A stretch of 64,000 nt of DNA from Oscillospiraceae bacterium (GTDB lineage: Bacteria > Bacillota > Clostridia > Oscillospirales > Oscillospiraceae): assembly GCA_015068455.1 (NCBI GenBank), contig SVKO01000001.1, forward strand, positions 241,825-305,824, written 5' to 3'. Within the stretch, counting starts at the first letter, position 1, and each line of letters opens with the position of its first letter. Of this stretch, positions 25,604 to 36,991 are shown one piece after another. The notes beneath the pieces were generated by a model. The model was given only the letters and a program-made list of their open reading frames with translations, had not been told where the DNA came from and ran no database searches. The position numbers were made by a program, and so were the translations under genes.

Positions 25604-26599
25604 TTATTTTCTGGTGCTGTCGACGGTGATCTCGCCGCTGACGATCTTCTTGGCCAGATCCTCCACCTGCTTCTTGACCTCGTCGGGAACCTGCTGGGTC
25701 ATGGTGTCGTCGCCGTAGCCGACGCCCACATAGCCCGCGGACAGGTCCGCCACCCAGGTGGTGCCCCACTTGGAGCCGTCGCCGCCCAGATACTCGGAGA
25801 CGGCGGTGTAGATGGACTGGCCGACCTCCTTCTTCATGGAGCAGATGATCTGCTCGGGGGCGATGTACTTCTGATCGGAGTCCACGCCGATGGCATAGAA
25901 GCCGTACTCCTTGGCGGCCTCGAACACGCCGGAGCCGGCGGCAGAGGCGATCTGGAAGATGACGTCGGCGCCCTTGTCGTGCAGGGCGATGGCGCATTCC
26001 TTGCCGATGGCGGCGTCGTCATAGGTGCCGGTGTAATTGGTTTCGACGCGGATATCGGGATTAAAATACTTCGCGCCCTGCTTGTAGCCCACGATGAAAT
26101 CGTTGATGGTGTCGGAGTCCTCGCCGCCCACGGCGCCGATGACGCCGCTCTCGGACATCGCCGCGGCGACGTAGCCCGCCAGGAAGGAGCCCTCGTTCTG
26201 GGCATAGGTGATGTTGAGCACGTTGTCGATGGGCTCGGAGGTGGCATTGTCGATCCAGATGAATTTTACGTCGGGATAGTCGGGGGCGACGGTCTCGATG
26301 TCGTAGAACTCCCAGCCGACGCACACCACGATCTGGTTCTTGTCGGCGGCGTTGCGCATCTGGGGCTCATGATTCTCGTTGTTGCATTCGATGGTGGTCA
26401 CCTTGACGCCCAGGTCCTTGGCCAAACGGTCGACGCCCTCCTTGGAGGAATCATAGAAGGAGCGGTCGCCGAAGGTGCCGGCCACGACCAGCGCCAGGGT
26501 CACATCCTCGCCGGACTCGGCGGGCTTCTTTTTGGCGCAGCCGGCAAACATGCCGGCAAGGATGGTCAGCGCCAAAACAATCGCAATCAGTTTTTTCAT
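25604..26599 (-). CDS. BMP-family nucleoside-binding lipoprotein
   Basis: A 331-residue substrate-binding lipoprotein: signal peptide with lipobox LAGMFAGC (Cys21), then the Bmp/PnrA fold with the VVAGTFGDRSFYDSS start, GWEF, and GVDSDQKY segments typical of purine-nucleoside binders such as PnrA and NupN/YufN. It is the first gene of the importer operon. Nucleoside rather than sugar is the likely ligand by family; the exact one is unknown. Confidence 0.92.
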   Translation of the reverse strand: MKKLIAIVLALTILAGMFAGCAKKKPAESGEDVTLALVVAGTFGDRSFYDSSKEGVDRLAKDLGVKVTTIECNNENHEPQMRNAADKNQIVVCVGWEFYDIETVAPDYPDVKFIWIDNATSEPIDNVLNITYAQNEGSFLAGYVAAAMSESGVIGAVGGEDSDTINDFIVGYKQGAKYFNPDIRVETNYTGTYDDAAIGKECAIALHDKGADVIFQIASAAGSGVFEAAKEYGFYAIGVDSDQKYIAPEQIICSMKKEVGQSIYTAVSEYLGGDGSKWGTTWVADLSAGYVGVGYGDDTMTQQVPDEVKKQVEDLAKKIVSGEITVDSTRK

Positions 26600-26643
26600 T
26601 TCGGTACCTCTTTCTGTCGGTTAATTTCGCAAGATACAGCGTC

Positions 26644-26672
26644 ATTATAATCCCCGCCGCAGGGAAAAGCAA
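26644..26672 (-). promoter_or_regulatory. Promoter of the nucleoside importer operon
   Basis: Minus strand TTGCTT (26667-26672), 17-bp spacer, TATAAT (26644-26649), about 45 bp before the start. The leader is too short for a purine riboswitch. Confidence 0.75.
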
Positions 26673-26757
26673 GCATTGCAGGAAAGAATTCTCATTTTGT
26701 GTACAATTGTACGCCGCAGGCCGACACAGGGCCGTTTTTTCCGCAGGAGCGCGCGAT

Positions 26758-26786
26758 TTGACAAAAAAACGCGTATCGTTTGTGAT
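26758..26786 (+). promoter_or_regulatory. Promoter of ppdK
   Basis: TTGACA (26758-26763), 17-bp spacer, TGTGAT (26781-26786). The leader is about 115 nt and AT-rich for this genome; with the divergent importer promoter it accounts for the gene-free 26600-26906. Confidence 0.6.
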
Positions 26787-26906
26787 TTTTTGCCGGATAA
26801 TGATTGCGTCGGAAGGAATTTTATGTTATTATTGTTTATTATCAATGGCATTGAATCTTCAGGAGGACGAACCGTCCTCTTATCAATCGAAAGGGGTAAA
26901 AGATCT

Positions 26907-29774
<2,868 letters not shown>

Positions 29775-29794
29775 TCCCGACCCCGTCATAAATC

Positions 29795-29830
29795 AAGCCT
29801 GCCGGCGTTTCGCCGGCAGGCTTCCTTTAT
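29795..29830 (+). terminator. Terminator of ppdK
   Basis: AAGCCTGCCGGCG / CGCCGGCAGGCTT, tail CCTTTATTT. Confidence 0.75.
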
Positions 29831-29848
29831 TTAATAAGGATAACAGGA

Positions 29849-29873
29849 AAACCCGCCCCGGTCGGGGCGGGTT
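29849..29873 (-). terminator. Terminator of the tkt-rsmG-rpiB group
   Basis: AACCCGCCCC / GGGGCGGGTT; on the minus strand it is followed by TTTCC. It lies 10 bp beyond the rpiB stop. Confidence 0.7.
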
Positions 29874-29882
29874 CTGATTCGC

Positions 29883-30323
29883 TCATTCGTTTTCCAGGGC
29901 CATGAATTTGTCGATGCGGCGCTGGTGGCGGCCGCCCTCGAACTCGGTGGTCAGGAACACGTCCAGGATCTCCAGGGCCAGCTTTTCGCCCAGAACGGCG
30001 GCGCCCATGGCGATCACGTTGGCGTCGTTGTGCTGGCGGGTCAGCCGGGCGGACATGAGATCGGACAGCAGGGCGCAGCGGATGCCCTTGACCTTGTTGG
30101 CGGTCATGCTCATGCCGATGCCGGTGGTGCACAGCAGAACGCCGCGCTCGCACTGCCCGGAGGCCACGGCCTTGGCCGCCAGGATGCCGTAGTCGGAATA
30201 ATCGCAGCTGTCGGGAGTGAAGGTGCCGAAGTCCGTCACTTCGTGGCCCAGGTCCTCCAGATGCTTGCGCACCGCCTGCTTCAGGGCCAGCGCGCCGTGG
30301 TCACACGCGAGAGAGATTTTCAT
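29883..30323 (-). CDS. rpiB: Ribose-5-phosphate isomerase B
   Basis: A 146-residue RpiB/LacAB fold enzyme interconverting ribose 5-phosphate and ribulose 5-phosphate. Features: ACDHGA near the N-terminus, CTTGIGMSM (about 65-73), NKVKGIRCAL and the RHQRRIDK C-terminus. Start chosen at ATG 30323 (GGAGG seven bases upstream) rather than an in-frame start four codons earlier. It follows rsmG by about 20 bp and, with the transketolase genes, covers the non-oxidative pentose phosphate pathway. Confidence 0.93.
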   Translation of the reverse strand: MKISLACDHGALALKQAVRKHLEDLGHEVTDFGTFTPDSCDYSDYGILAAKAVASGQCERGVLLCTTGIGMSMTANKVKGIRCALLSDLMSARLTRQHNDANVIAMGAAVLGEKLALEILDVFLTTEFEGGRHQRRIDKFMALENE

Positions 30324-30344
30324 AATTGCCTCCAAATAGTATTG

Positions 30345-31040
30345 TTACAGCGGCTGCTGCTTGATCTTGGCGAAACGGCGGGGATATTTCGCGGGGGTGG
30401 GGCGGATCTTGTCGATGATCACCACCCGGTGGACCGCGTCGCCCACGGAGTATTCGGCCATCTCCCGGACGCTGCCGCCCAGGGTGCGGATGGCCGGCCC
30501 TGCCTCCTGCGCCTCATCCTCGGCCGCCGCGCCCTTCATGGCCAGGAAGCTGCCGCCCACCTTGACGTAGGGCAGGCACAGCTCGCACAGCACGTTCAGC
30601 CGCGCCACCGCCCGGGACACGCACAGATCATACGTTTCCCTGCGCCCCTCGATGAGCTCCTCGGCCCGGCCCGTCAGGCATTCCGCCTCCAGGCCCAGCG
30701 CCGGCAGCAGCTCATCCGAGAGCCACTGCATCCGCTTGGCGGTGGAGTCCAGCAGACTCAGCCGGATCGACGGCTCGCCGATCAGCAGGGGCACGCCGGG
30801 AAAGCCCGCCCCGCAGCCGACGTCCACGACCCGCTTGCCGCGGAAATCCGCCAGGCGCAGCAGGGCAAGGCTGTCGAGAAAGTGGAGCCTCGCCACCTCC
30901 GCAGGCTCCGTGATGGCGGTCAGATTCATGACCGCGTTTTTTTCCAGCAGCAGGTCGCAGCAACGCCCGAAGGCCGCAAGCTGGGCGTCGTCCAGTGTCA
31001 GGCCGAGGGCGCCTGCGCCGTCGCGGAGGAGCTTCAGCAT
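30345..31040 (-). CDS. rsmG: 16S rRNA (guanine-527-N7) methyltransferase
   Basis: A 231-residue SAM-dependent methyltransferase (GidB). The NLTAI segment near 39-43 and the SAM motif VDVGCGAGFPGVPLLI near 71-86 are family signatures. It methylates G527 of 16S rRNA; loss of RsmG gives low-level streptomycin resistance in several bacteria. Between the transketolase pair and rpiB in a leftward run, with an intervening terminator upstream. Confidence 0.94.
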   Translation of the reverse strand: MLKLLRDGAGALGLTLDDAQLAAFGRCCDLLLEKNAVMNLTAITEPAEVARLHFLDSLALLRLADFRGKRVVDVGCGAGFPGVPLLIGEPSIRLSLLDSTAKRMQWLSDELLPALGLEAECLTGRAEELIEGRRETYDLCVSRAVARLNVLCELCLPYVKVGGSFLAMKGAAAEDEAQEAGPAIRTLGGSVREMAEYSVGDAVHRVVIIDKIRPTPAKYPRRFAKIKQQPL

Positions 31041-31051
31041 ACTTTCTCCTT

Positions 31052-31078
31052 AAAAACCGGCCGGCTTGCGCCGGCCGG
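31052..31078 (-). terminator. Terminator between transketolase and rsmG
   Basis: CCGGCCGGC / GCCGGCCGG with TTTTT on the minus strand, 11 bp before the rsmG start, so rsmG/rpiB may rely on partial readthrough. Confidence 0.75.
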
Positions 31079-31094
31079 ATCGGTGATTGATTTC

Positions 31095-32042
31095 TTACTT
31101 CTTCATGGCGATGGCCGCCTTGGCCTTGGCGGCGATGTTCTCCGCCGTCAGACCGAAGTAGGCCAGGCACTCGTCGGCCTTGCCGCTGCGGCCGAACTGG
31201 TCCTCCACGCCCACACGGAGCACGGGCACCGGGCAGCAGCCGGACACGCACTCGGCCACGGCGCCGCCGAGGCCGCCGATGATGTTGTGCTCCTCGCAGG
31301 TGACGAGGGCGCCGGTCTCCTTGGCTGCCTTGCAGATCAGCTCGCAATCCAGGGGCTTGATGGTGTGGATGTCCAGCACGCGGGCGGAGACGCCCTCGGC
31401 GGAGAGAAGCTCCGCGGCCTCCATGGCCTTATAGACCATCAGGCCGGTGGCCACCAGGGTGACGTCCGCGCCGTCGCGGATGGTGACGCCCTTGCCGATC
31501 TCGAACTTGTAGCCCTCGAGCTCATCGGTGAAGATGGGGGTGTTGGGGCGGGACAGGCGCAGGTAGGCCGGGCCGTCGAAATTCAGAAGGGCTTCCACAG
31601 CCTGCTCGGTCTCGTAGCCGTCGCAGGGGTGGATGACGGTCATGCCGGGGATGGCGCGCATCAGCGCCAGATCCTCGATGCACTGGTGGGTGGCGCCGTC
31701 CTCGCCGACGGAAACGCCGCCGTGGGTGCCGACGCAGACCACGTTCAGGCCGGGATAGGCAACGGAGTTGCGCACCTGCTCATAGGCGCGGCCGGCGGCG
31801 AACATGGCGAAGGTGTTGGTGAAGGGCTTGAGGCCGGCGGCAGCCATGCCGGCGGCGACGCCGACCATGTTGCACTCGGCGATGCCCATGTTGAAGAAGC
31901 GGTCGGGGTATTCTTGCGCGAAGAATTTGCTCATGGTGGCGTTGGACAGGTCGGCGTCCAGCACGACGAGCTTGGGATACTTGGCGCCCAGGGCGGCAAG
32001 GGCCTTGCCGTAGGCGTTTCTGGTTGCAATCTTGCCTGACAT
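31095..32042 (-). CDS. Transketolase, C-terminal subunit
   Basis: A 315-residue pyrimidine-binding plus C-terminal domain half of a split transketolase. The MGIAECNMVGVAAGMA segment carries the glutamate that activates thiamine diphosphate, and THGGVSVGEDGATHQ is present. It pairs with the N-terminal half encoded one base upstream. Split transketolases are common in Clostridia. It acts in the non-oxidative pentose phosphate pathway; a dihydroxyacetone or DXP-like role is less likely from the motifs. Confidence 0.93.
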   Translation of the reverse strand: MSGKIATRNAYGKALAALGAKYPKLVVLDADLSNATMSKFFAQEYPDRFFNMGIAECNMVGVAAGMAAAGLKPFTNTFAMFAAGRAYEQVRNSVAYPGLNVVCVGTHGGVSVGEDGATHQCIEDLALMRAIPGMTVIHPCDGYETEQAVEALLNFDGPAYLRLSRPNTPIFTDELEGYKFEIGKGVTIRDGADVTLVATGLMVYKAMEAAELLSAEGVSARVLDIHTIKPLDCELICKAAKETGALVTCEEHNIIGGLGGAVAECVSGCCPVPVLRVGVEDQFGRSGKADECLAYFGLTAENIAAKAKAAIAMKK

Positions 32043-32043
32043 A

Positions 32044-32895
32044 TCAGCCTACCTCCTTCTCGAGCTGCGCGATCTGCGCCTCAAGCTCGGCCTTGGCCTG
32101 GGCAAACTGCTCGTCGTTGGGAGCCTTGCCGTGCCAGCCGGCGTTGTTTTCCATGAAGCTGACGCCCTTGCCCTTGACGGTCTTGAGCAGGATCACGGTG
32201 GGCATGCCCTTGCAGGCCTCGGCCTCGGCCAGGGCCGCGCGGATGGCGGCGAAGTCATGGCCGTCGCACTTGACGACGTTCCAGTTGAAGGCCGCGAACT
32301 TGGCGTCCAGGGGCTCGGTGGGCATGACGTCCTTCGTCGCGCCGTCGATCTGCAGACCGTTGACGTCCACGAAGAAGCACAGGTTGTCCAGATGGTACTT
32401 GGCCGCCGCCATGAAGGCTTCCCAGGCCTGGCCTTCGGCCAGCTCGCCGTCGCCGCAGATGGCGTAGGTGCGGTAGCTCTTGCCCTGGGCCTTGGCCGCC
32501 AGGGCCATGCCCACGGCGGCAGAGGTGCCCTGGGCCAGGGAACCGGTGGACATGTCCACGCCGGGGACGTGGGCCATGTCGGGATGGCCGGAGTAGTGGG
32601 CCTTGATGGAGCGCAGGAGCTTCATATCCTCGGTGGGGAAGAAGCCGCGCAGGGCCAGCACGGAGTACAGGGCCGGGGCGCAGTGACCCTTGGACAGCAC
32701 GAAGCGGTCACGGTCCGGGTTCTTCGGATCGGCGGGGTCGATGTTCATCTGGGCAAAATAGAGGGTGGTGAGTGCGTCCATGCACGACAGGGAGCCGCCG
32801 GGATGGCCGCTGGCTGCGGTGTGGACGGCGTCCACCGCCAGAAGCCTTCCGCGGGTCGCCCAAAGGGCGAGCTCTTGGTTGGTGATGTTGTTCAT
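32044..32895 (-). CDS. Transketolase, N-terminal subunit
   Basis: The 283-residue diphosphate-binding half: SGHPGGSLS near 29-37, SKGHCAPALY near 68-77, and the GDGELAEGQ...VDVNGLQIDG thiamine-diphosphate motif near 144-180. The stop is one base before the ATG of the C-terminal subunit. On the minus strand a TATAAT lies near 32990 with a poor -35, and a GC-rich hairpin sits in the leader. Confidence 0.93.
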   Translation of the reverse strand: MNNITNQELALWATRGRLLAVDAVHTAASGHPGGSLSCMDALTTLYFAQMNIDPADPKNPDRDRFVLSKGHCAPALYSVLALRGFFPTEDMKLLRSIKAHYSGHPDMAHVPGVDMSTGSLAQGTSAAVGMALAAKAQGKSYRTYAICGDGELAEGQAWEAFMAAAKYHLDNLCFFVDVNGLQIDGATKDVMPTEPLDAKFAAFNWNVVKCDGHDFAAIRAALAEAEACKGMPTVILLKTVKGKGVSFMENNAGWHGKAPNDEQFAQAKAELEAQIAQLEKEVG

Positions 32896-33125
32896 AGAAT
32901 ATCCATTCCTTTTGTTGAAATTTCCGCCGCGCGGCGCGGCGGGACTATGCCGGGGCGGCCTGTGGGCACAATCCCCTTTATAATGCGTCTATTATAGCAC
33001 AACTGCGGCGCGGTTGCTACGGTATTTTTCAAAAATTTGCGCATAAAACAGGGTTTTCTGTCCCGCTGCACCTTTCCCGCCGCCGGGGCATAGAATGGCG
33101 CACGGAATATCGGGGAGGGGTGCCT

Positions 33126-33590
33126 ATGAATCCGTACGACCGCCGGAAGGTGCATGAGGTATGGGCGCGGGTGCGTCCCGGGCAGGACGTGTTCGCCCCG
33201 GGACCGCAGCGACCGGGGCAGGGAGGGAAGCCGCCGGGGAACGGGCTCCAGCCGCCGGCGCCGCCGCCGGGACCGCCGGAGGCGCAGATGGCCGCCGACG
33301 CACTGGAGAATCTGGCCGCGGGCTATGATTTCCTGGCGGGCAGACGGCGGGCGCCCTGGCTGCGGCGGCTGGCGGCCCAGTGCCGCAGGGGCGTCCGGGC
33401 ATTGCAGGCCTGCGCCGGGGTGCGGGCGGGAGAGATCCCGAATACCCGGGCGGACGTCTGCGCCCAGCGGCGCTCCGAGCAGGCCCTGCGGGATCTGCTG
33501 GATCAGCTCGACGGCCCCTGCCGGGAGGCCGCAGCCCGACTGCGCCGGGAGTCCATGGGACGATCCCGGGCGATCGCGCGGCTGCAGTGA
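33126..33590 (+). CDS. Small Pro- and Arg-rich helical protein, function unknown
   Basis: A 154-residue protein not recognised. It opens MNPYDRRKVHEVWARVRP, continues with a Pro/Gly/Gln-rich linker (about 18-52), and ends in a helical Ala/Arg/Leu region (about 55-154) resembling two helical hairpins; a ferritin-like bundle is possible but no metal ligands are evident. A GTG two codons upstream is in frame; ATG 33126 has GGGAGGGG at good spacing. It is transcribed away from the transketolase genes and has its own terminator. Confidence 0.65.
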   Translation: MNPYDRRKVHEVWARVRPGQDVFAPGPQRPGQGGKPPGNGLQPPAPPPGPPEAQMAADALENLAAGYDFLAGRRRAPWLRRLAAQCRRGVRALQACAGVRAGEIPNTRADVCAQRRSEQALRDLLDQLDGPCREAAARLRRESMGRSRAIARLQ

Positions 33591-33594
33591 AGCA

Positions 33595-33627
33595 AAAAGC
33601 GGACGCCGGAACCCGGCGTCCGCTTTG
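33595..33627. terminator. Terminator between the 154-aa gene and DUF3592-like gene
   Basis: AAAGCGGACGCCGG / CCGGCGTCCGCTTT, shared by converging genes. Confidence 0.8.
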
Positions 33628-33629
33628 AT

Positions 33630-34061
33630 TCAGGACCAGATAAAGGAAAAGTATATGCCGTTGGCGAAGAAAACCAGAGCCAGGAAGGCCATCGCACCGC
33701 AGATAAAGGGCTCCGCCGGAAAGGTGAGATCCTTCAGATAAGCCCGATCGGGATGCTTTGGCTGGTATATGACCTGGAGCATGGGAGGAAAATGATGGGG
33801 CTTGACATTGCTGACGGTCTGTTCGATGGTGTATTTCTTTCCGTCCACGGTGTAGGAATAATGGGCGGTCGTAATATCGTGGATGAATTCTCCGGACCTG
33901 CTGTGAAAACGGTGATTGCCTTCATGCTCCGTGCGCTCCAGATACGCCCCGGTGTGCTTGACTCTGTCTTTCCGGAATCCCAGACAGACGATCAAATACC
34001 GGATTGCCGCTGCCAGAAAAAGCATGCCGACGGCCAAACAGATATATCCATAAATACGCAC
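33630..34061 (-). CDS. DUF3592-like membrane protein
   Basis: A 143-residue protein with one hydrophobic helix at each end (about 4-27 and 116-138) flanking an extracytoplasmic beta-rich domain (about 38-110) containing YSYTVDGKKYT and VIYQPKHPDRAYL, typical of DUF3592 proteins. Function unknown. The start is GTG at 34061 behind GGGGGG; there is no ATG that keeps the first helix. Confidence 0.75.
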   Translation of the reverse strand: MRIYGYICLAVGMLFLAAAIRYLIVCLGFRKDRVKHTGAYLERTEHEGNHRFHSRSGEFIHDITTAHYSYTVDGKKYTIEQTVSNVKPHHFPPMLQVIYQPKHPDRAYLKDLTFPAEPFICGAMAFLALVFFANGIYFSFIWS

Positions 34062-34199
34062 GCGGATCCCCCCTTCGGCCTGTTTTTTCTATTTTACCAT
34101 ATCCCCGTATTCCCCGGCAAGGGGCGTCTGCGGCGCGCCCGCCGCTTCCCTTCGGAGATCGGCGGCGGCCGGGGGAAGAAGCGTTTTCTGCAAATATCG

Positions 34200-34228
34200 T
34201 TGATTTCCGCTTTTGCACATGTTATAAT
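34200..34228 (+). promoter_or_regulatory. Promoter of the DUF3810-like gene
   Basis: TTGATT (34200-34205), 17-bp spacer, TATAAT (34223-34228). Confidence 0.75.
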
Positions 34229-34279
34229 ATGTTTTACGGCAGGGGAAACTGTCAAAAGAACGCAGAAAGGAGCAGGAGC

Positions 34280-35377
34280 ATGAGGATCGTTCGCCGCTTT
34301 GTATTCGCCGTCGCTTTTCTGGTCGCCACGGTACTGCTGATCCGCGCCGCCAAGCAGCACGGGGACTTCTTGTTCATGTTCTATCCCGGCATCCTGCGCG
34401 AAGTGGAAACCTTCCTGTCCGAGCTCACCGCCAAGCTCGACTATGTGCTTTGGGAGCGTCTCGCCCTGATCTGCCTGATCTGGGCGGTCATCACGCTGCT
34501 TTTGGATATCATTCTTCAGGAAAATCTGCTGCGCTGGGTTTCCGGCGTCGCAGCGTTCCTTGCCCTGCTGCTGTGCCTGTTCGTGGGCATGTCGGGGCTC
34601 AACCGCTATGCCCCCTCCGTGGCGGAGAGCATGCGCCTGGAAAACCGCACCGACTACAGCGCCGACGAGCTGCGCAAGGCCGCCATCTACTACCGCAACG
34701 GCGCCAACGAGGCCGCGGAGAAGGTCGGCCGCGGGCCGGACGGCCAGTTCCGGGCGGCAGGCTTTGAGACCCTGGGCGAGGAGCTGGGCAGCGGCATGAA
34801 GAACATGATCCGCACCAGCTACGTCTTTGGCGGCAGCACCGCCGCCCCGAAGAAGCTCAATCATTTCAAGCGCTATTCCGACGGCCCCAGCGTCTACTGC
34901 TGCCTTACGGGCGAATGCTGCATCGATCCCGCCGTGGAGGATTCGGCCATGCCGTTCCTCATGAGCTTTGAGGCAGCCCGCCGGATGTCCATTTTCCGCG
35001 ACGGCGACGCCGCTTTCGTTGCGATCCTCGCCTGCATCGCCTCCGACAGCAAAGACTATAACTACTCCGGCTATTTCATGGCCTATCGCCTGTGCATGCA
35101 GGCCCTGTCGGAGCTGGACCCCGCCGAGGCCGACACCGTGGCCGAAGGGGAGAGCGAGGCCCTGCGCGCGGATCTGGCAAGCGCAAAGTATCTGCCCGAG
35201 CACGCCGTTTCCGGGGCGTGGATCGACCGGGTGGAAAAGCTGGACAAGAAGGAGCGCGGCCGGGAGATGCCCGAGGTGCCCGACGCCGCCGCCCTGCTGG
35301 TGATCTGGCATAAGCATCTGACCGAACCGGCGGAAGCGCCGGCGGAAGAGTCGGTGGAAGAGCCGCTGGCGGCATAA
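34280..35377 (+). CDS. DUF3810-like membrane protein lacking the zinc-protease motif
   Basis: A 365-residue protein with three N-terminal hydrophobic helices (about 5-22, 62-80, 87-108) and a soluble domain. The LNRYAP, YSADEL and YSGYFMAYRL segments match DUF3810, whose members usually carry HExxH-type metal ligands. At the matching place (residues 230-234) this protein has FEAAR, so the two histidines are gone; the rest of the local pattern (PF..., AAF, LAC) is kept. It is therefore probably a non-catalytic relative. The C-terminus is an acidic Pro/Ala/Glu tail. ATG 34280 has AAAGGAGCAGGAG upstream. Confidence 0.75.
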   Translation: MRIVRRFVFAVAFLVATVLLIRAAKQHGDFLFMFYPGILREVETFLSELTAKLDYVLWERLALICLIWAVITLLLDIILQENLLRWVSGVAAFLALLLCLFVGMSGLNRYAPSVAESMRLENRTDYSADELRKAAIYYRNGANEAAEKVGRGPDGQFRAAGFETLGEELGSGMKNMIRTSYVFGGSTAAPKKLNHFKRYSDGPSVYCCLTGECCIDPAVEDSAMPFLMSFEAARRMSIFRDGDAAFVAILACIASDSKDYNYSGYFMAYRLCMQALSELDPAEADTVAEGESEALRADLASAKYLPEHAVSGAWIDRVEKLDKKERGREMPEVPDAAALLVIWHKHLTEPAEAPAEESVEEPLAA

Positions 35378-35389
35378 CGAAAAAACGAC

Positions 35390-35432
35390 GGGTCCTTTGC
35401 CGTTCCAAGCGACGGCAGGGGGCCCGTTTGCC
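35390..35432 (+). terminator. Imperfect terminator before the RluA-like gene
   Basis: ACGGGTCC...GCCGT / ACGGC...GGGCCCGT with a T-rich tail. The stem has internal mismatches, so efficiency is uncertain. Confidence 0.45.
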
Positions 35433-35450
35433 TGTGTTTTGAGGTGTTTT

Positions 35451-36125
35451 ATGACCATTCCGATCCTGTATGAAGACGAATATCTGCTCCTGTGCGCCAA
35501 GCCCGCGGGCGTGGTGTCCGAGACGGACCGGGGCAGGGGAATGCCGGAGCTGCTTTCGGCCCGGCTGCGCGAAGCGGGCGAAGCGGATTTCATCGCCGGC
35601 GTCCACCGGCTGGATAAGCAGGTGGGCGGGCTGATGGTGTTCTCCCGCCGGAAAAACGTGACCGGCGCGCTGATCGAGCAGATCCGGCGCCGGGAGGTGG
35701 AGAAGGAATACCTGGCCGTGCTGCGGGGCAGCCCCGACGCGCCCGAGGGCACCCTGGAGGATCTGCTTTTCCACGACAGCCGGTGCAATAAAACCTTCGT
35801 GGTGGACCGCATGCGCAAGGGCGTGCGGGAGGCGAAGCTCTCCTACCGCACCGTCGCCGCGCAGGACGACGGCGGACAGACCCTGACCCTGGTGCGGGTG
35901 CGCCTGCACACCGGCAGGACCCACCAGATCCGCGTCCAGTTCGCCTCCCGGGGCACGCCCCTGCTGGGCGACATCCGCTACGGCAGCAAGGCCGCCTGCG
36001 GCCCCGCCCTCTGGTCATACCGCCTGCATTTTGTCCATCCCGTGACCGGCGAGGCCGTGGACTGCACCTGCCCGCCGCCGAAGGAATACCCCTGGAGCCT
36101 GTTTTTCCCGGAGGAGTCCCAATGA
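35451..36125 (+). CDS. RluA-family pseudouridine synthase
   Basis: A 224-residue enzyme of the RluA/TruC type without an S4 domain. The catalytic Asp55 lies in VHRLDKQVGG and the HTGRTHQIRVQFA segment is conserved. It isomerises uridine in rRNA or tRNA; the target cannot be inferred. ATG 35451 follows GAGGTG. The end overlaps the transporter gene by 4 bp, so the next two genes are coupled to it. Confidence 0.92.
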   Translation: MTIPILYEDEYLLLCAKPAGVVSETDRGRGMPELLSARLREAGEADFIAGVHRLDKQVGGLMVFSRRKNVTGALIEQIRRREVEKEYLAVLRGSPDAPEGTLEDLLFHDSRCNKTFVVDRMRKGVREAKLSYRTVAAQDDGGQTLTLVRVRLHTGRTHQIRVQFASRGTPLLGDIRYGSKAACGPALWSYRLHFVHPVTGEAVDCTCPPPKEYPWSLFFPEESQ

Positions 36126-36991
36126 ACAAAACCAACCGCGCCGCCGCCTGGCTGAGCCTGTGCATGGCGGTCTTCGGCACCATCAGCATCTTCGTCAAGG
36201 GCATCGACCTGCCCGCCTCGGAGATCGCTCTGTACCGGGCGGCCATCGCCTGTGTCGTGCTCTTTGGCTATCTGACCCTCTCGGGGCGGCTGGGACAGCT
36301 CAGGACCCTGGGCCGGGATCTGCCCCTGCTGTTCGCCTCCGGCGCAGCCATGGGCTTCAACTGGATCTTTCTGTTCACCGCCTACCGCTATACCACCGTG
36401 GCTCTGTCCACCCTGGCCTATTATTTTTCCCCCACCCTGGTGGTGCTGGGCTCCGTGGCCCTGTTTCGGGAAAAGCTGACTGCCCGGCAGATCCTGTGCT
36501 TCCTGGGCTCCACGGCGGGCCTGGTGCTGATCGTGGGCGTGCGCGGCGGCGGCAGCCGGGACCTGACGGGCCTCGCCTTCGGCCTGCTGGCGGCGGTGCT
36601 CTATGCCGCGGTGGTGCTGTGCAACAAAAAAACCGCCCGTGTGGACGGCGTGGTGCGCACCTGGGTGCAGCTTCTGGCGGCGGCCCTGGTCATCACGCCA
36701 TATGTGGCCATGACGGGAGGCTTTCACATCGGCGGCCTCGATCCCACCGAATGGGGCAATCTGCTGGTCATCGGCGCGCTCTTCACCGGCGTCCTCTACG
36801 CGGTCTATTTCTCCGCCGTGGGCCGGCTGCCCGGACAGCAGGCGGCGATCCTGAGCTACATCGATCCGGCGGTTTCGGTGCTGGTATCGGTATTCTGGCT
36901 CCGGGAGCCCATCACGGCTGTGCAGATCCTGGGCGGCGCGCTGATCCTGGCCTTCGCCATGGCCAACGAGCTGGGGAGGCGGACAAAATGA
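36122..36991 (+). CDS. EamA-family (DMT) transporter
   Basis: A 289-residue protein with ten hydrophobic helices in two EamA repeats (about 8-140 and 150-285). Members export or import small metabolites; the substrate is unknown. It is translationally coupled at both ends (ATGA overlaps) to two pseudouridine synthase genes, an odd functional mixture that probably reflects operon convenience. Confidence 0.92.
   Translation: MNKTNRAAAWLSLCMAVFGTISIFVKGIDLPASEIALYRAAIACVVLFGYLTLSGRLGQLRTLGRDLPLLFASGAAMGFNWIFLFTAYRYTTVALSTLAYYFSPTLVVLGSVALFREKLTARQILCFLGSTAGLVLIVGVRGGGSRDLTGLAFGLLAAVLYAAVVLCNKKTARVDGVVRTWVQLLAAALVITPYVAMTGGFHIGGLDPTEWGNLLVIGALFTGVLYAVYFSAVGRLPGQQAAILSYIDPAVSVLVSVFWLREPITAVQILGGALILAFAMANELGRRTK

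Noticed and set aside
26600-26906. Purine riboswitch for the nucleoside importer
   Set aside because: The promoter leaves only about 40 nt of leader, too short for an aptamer.
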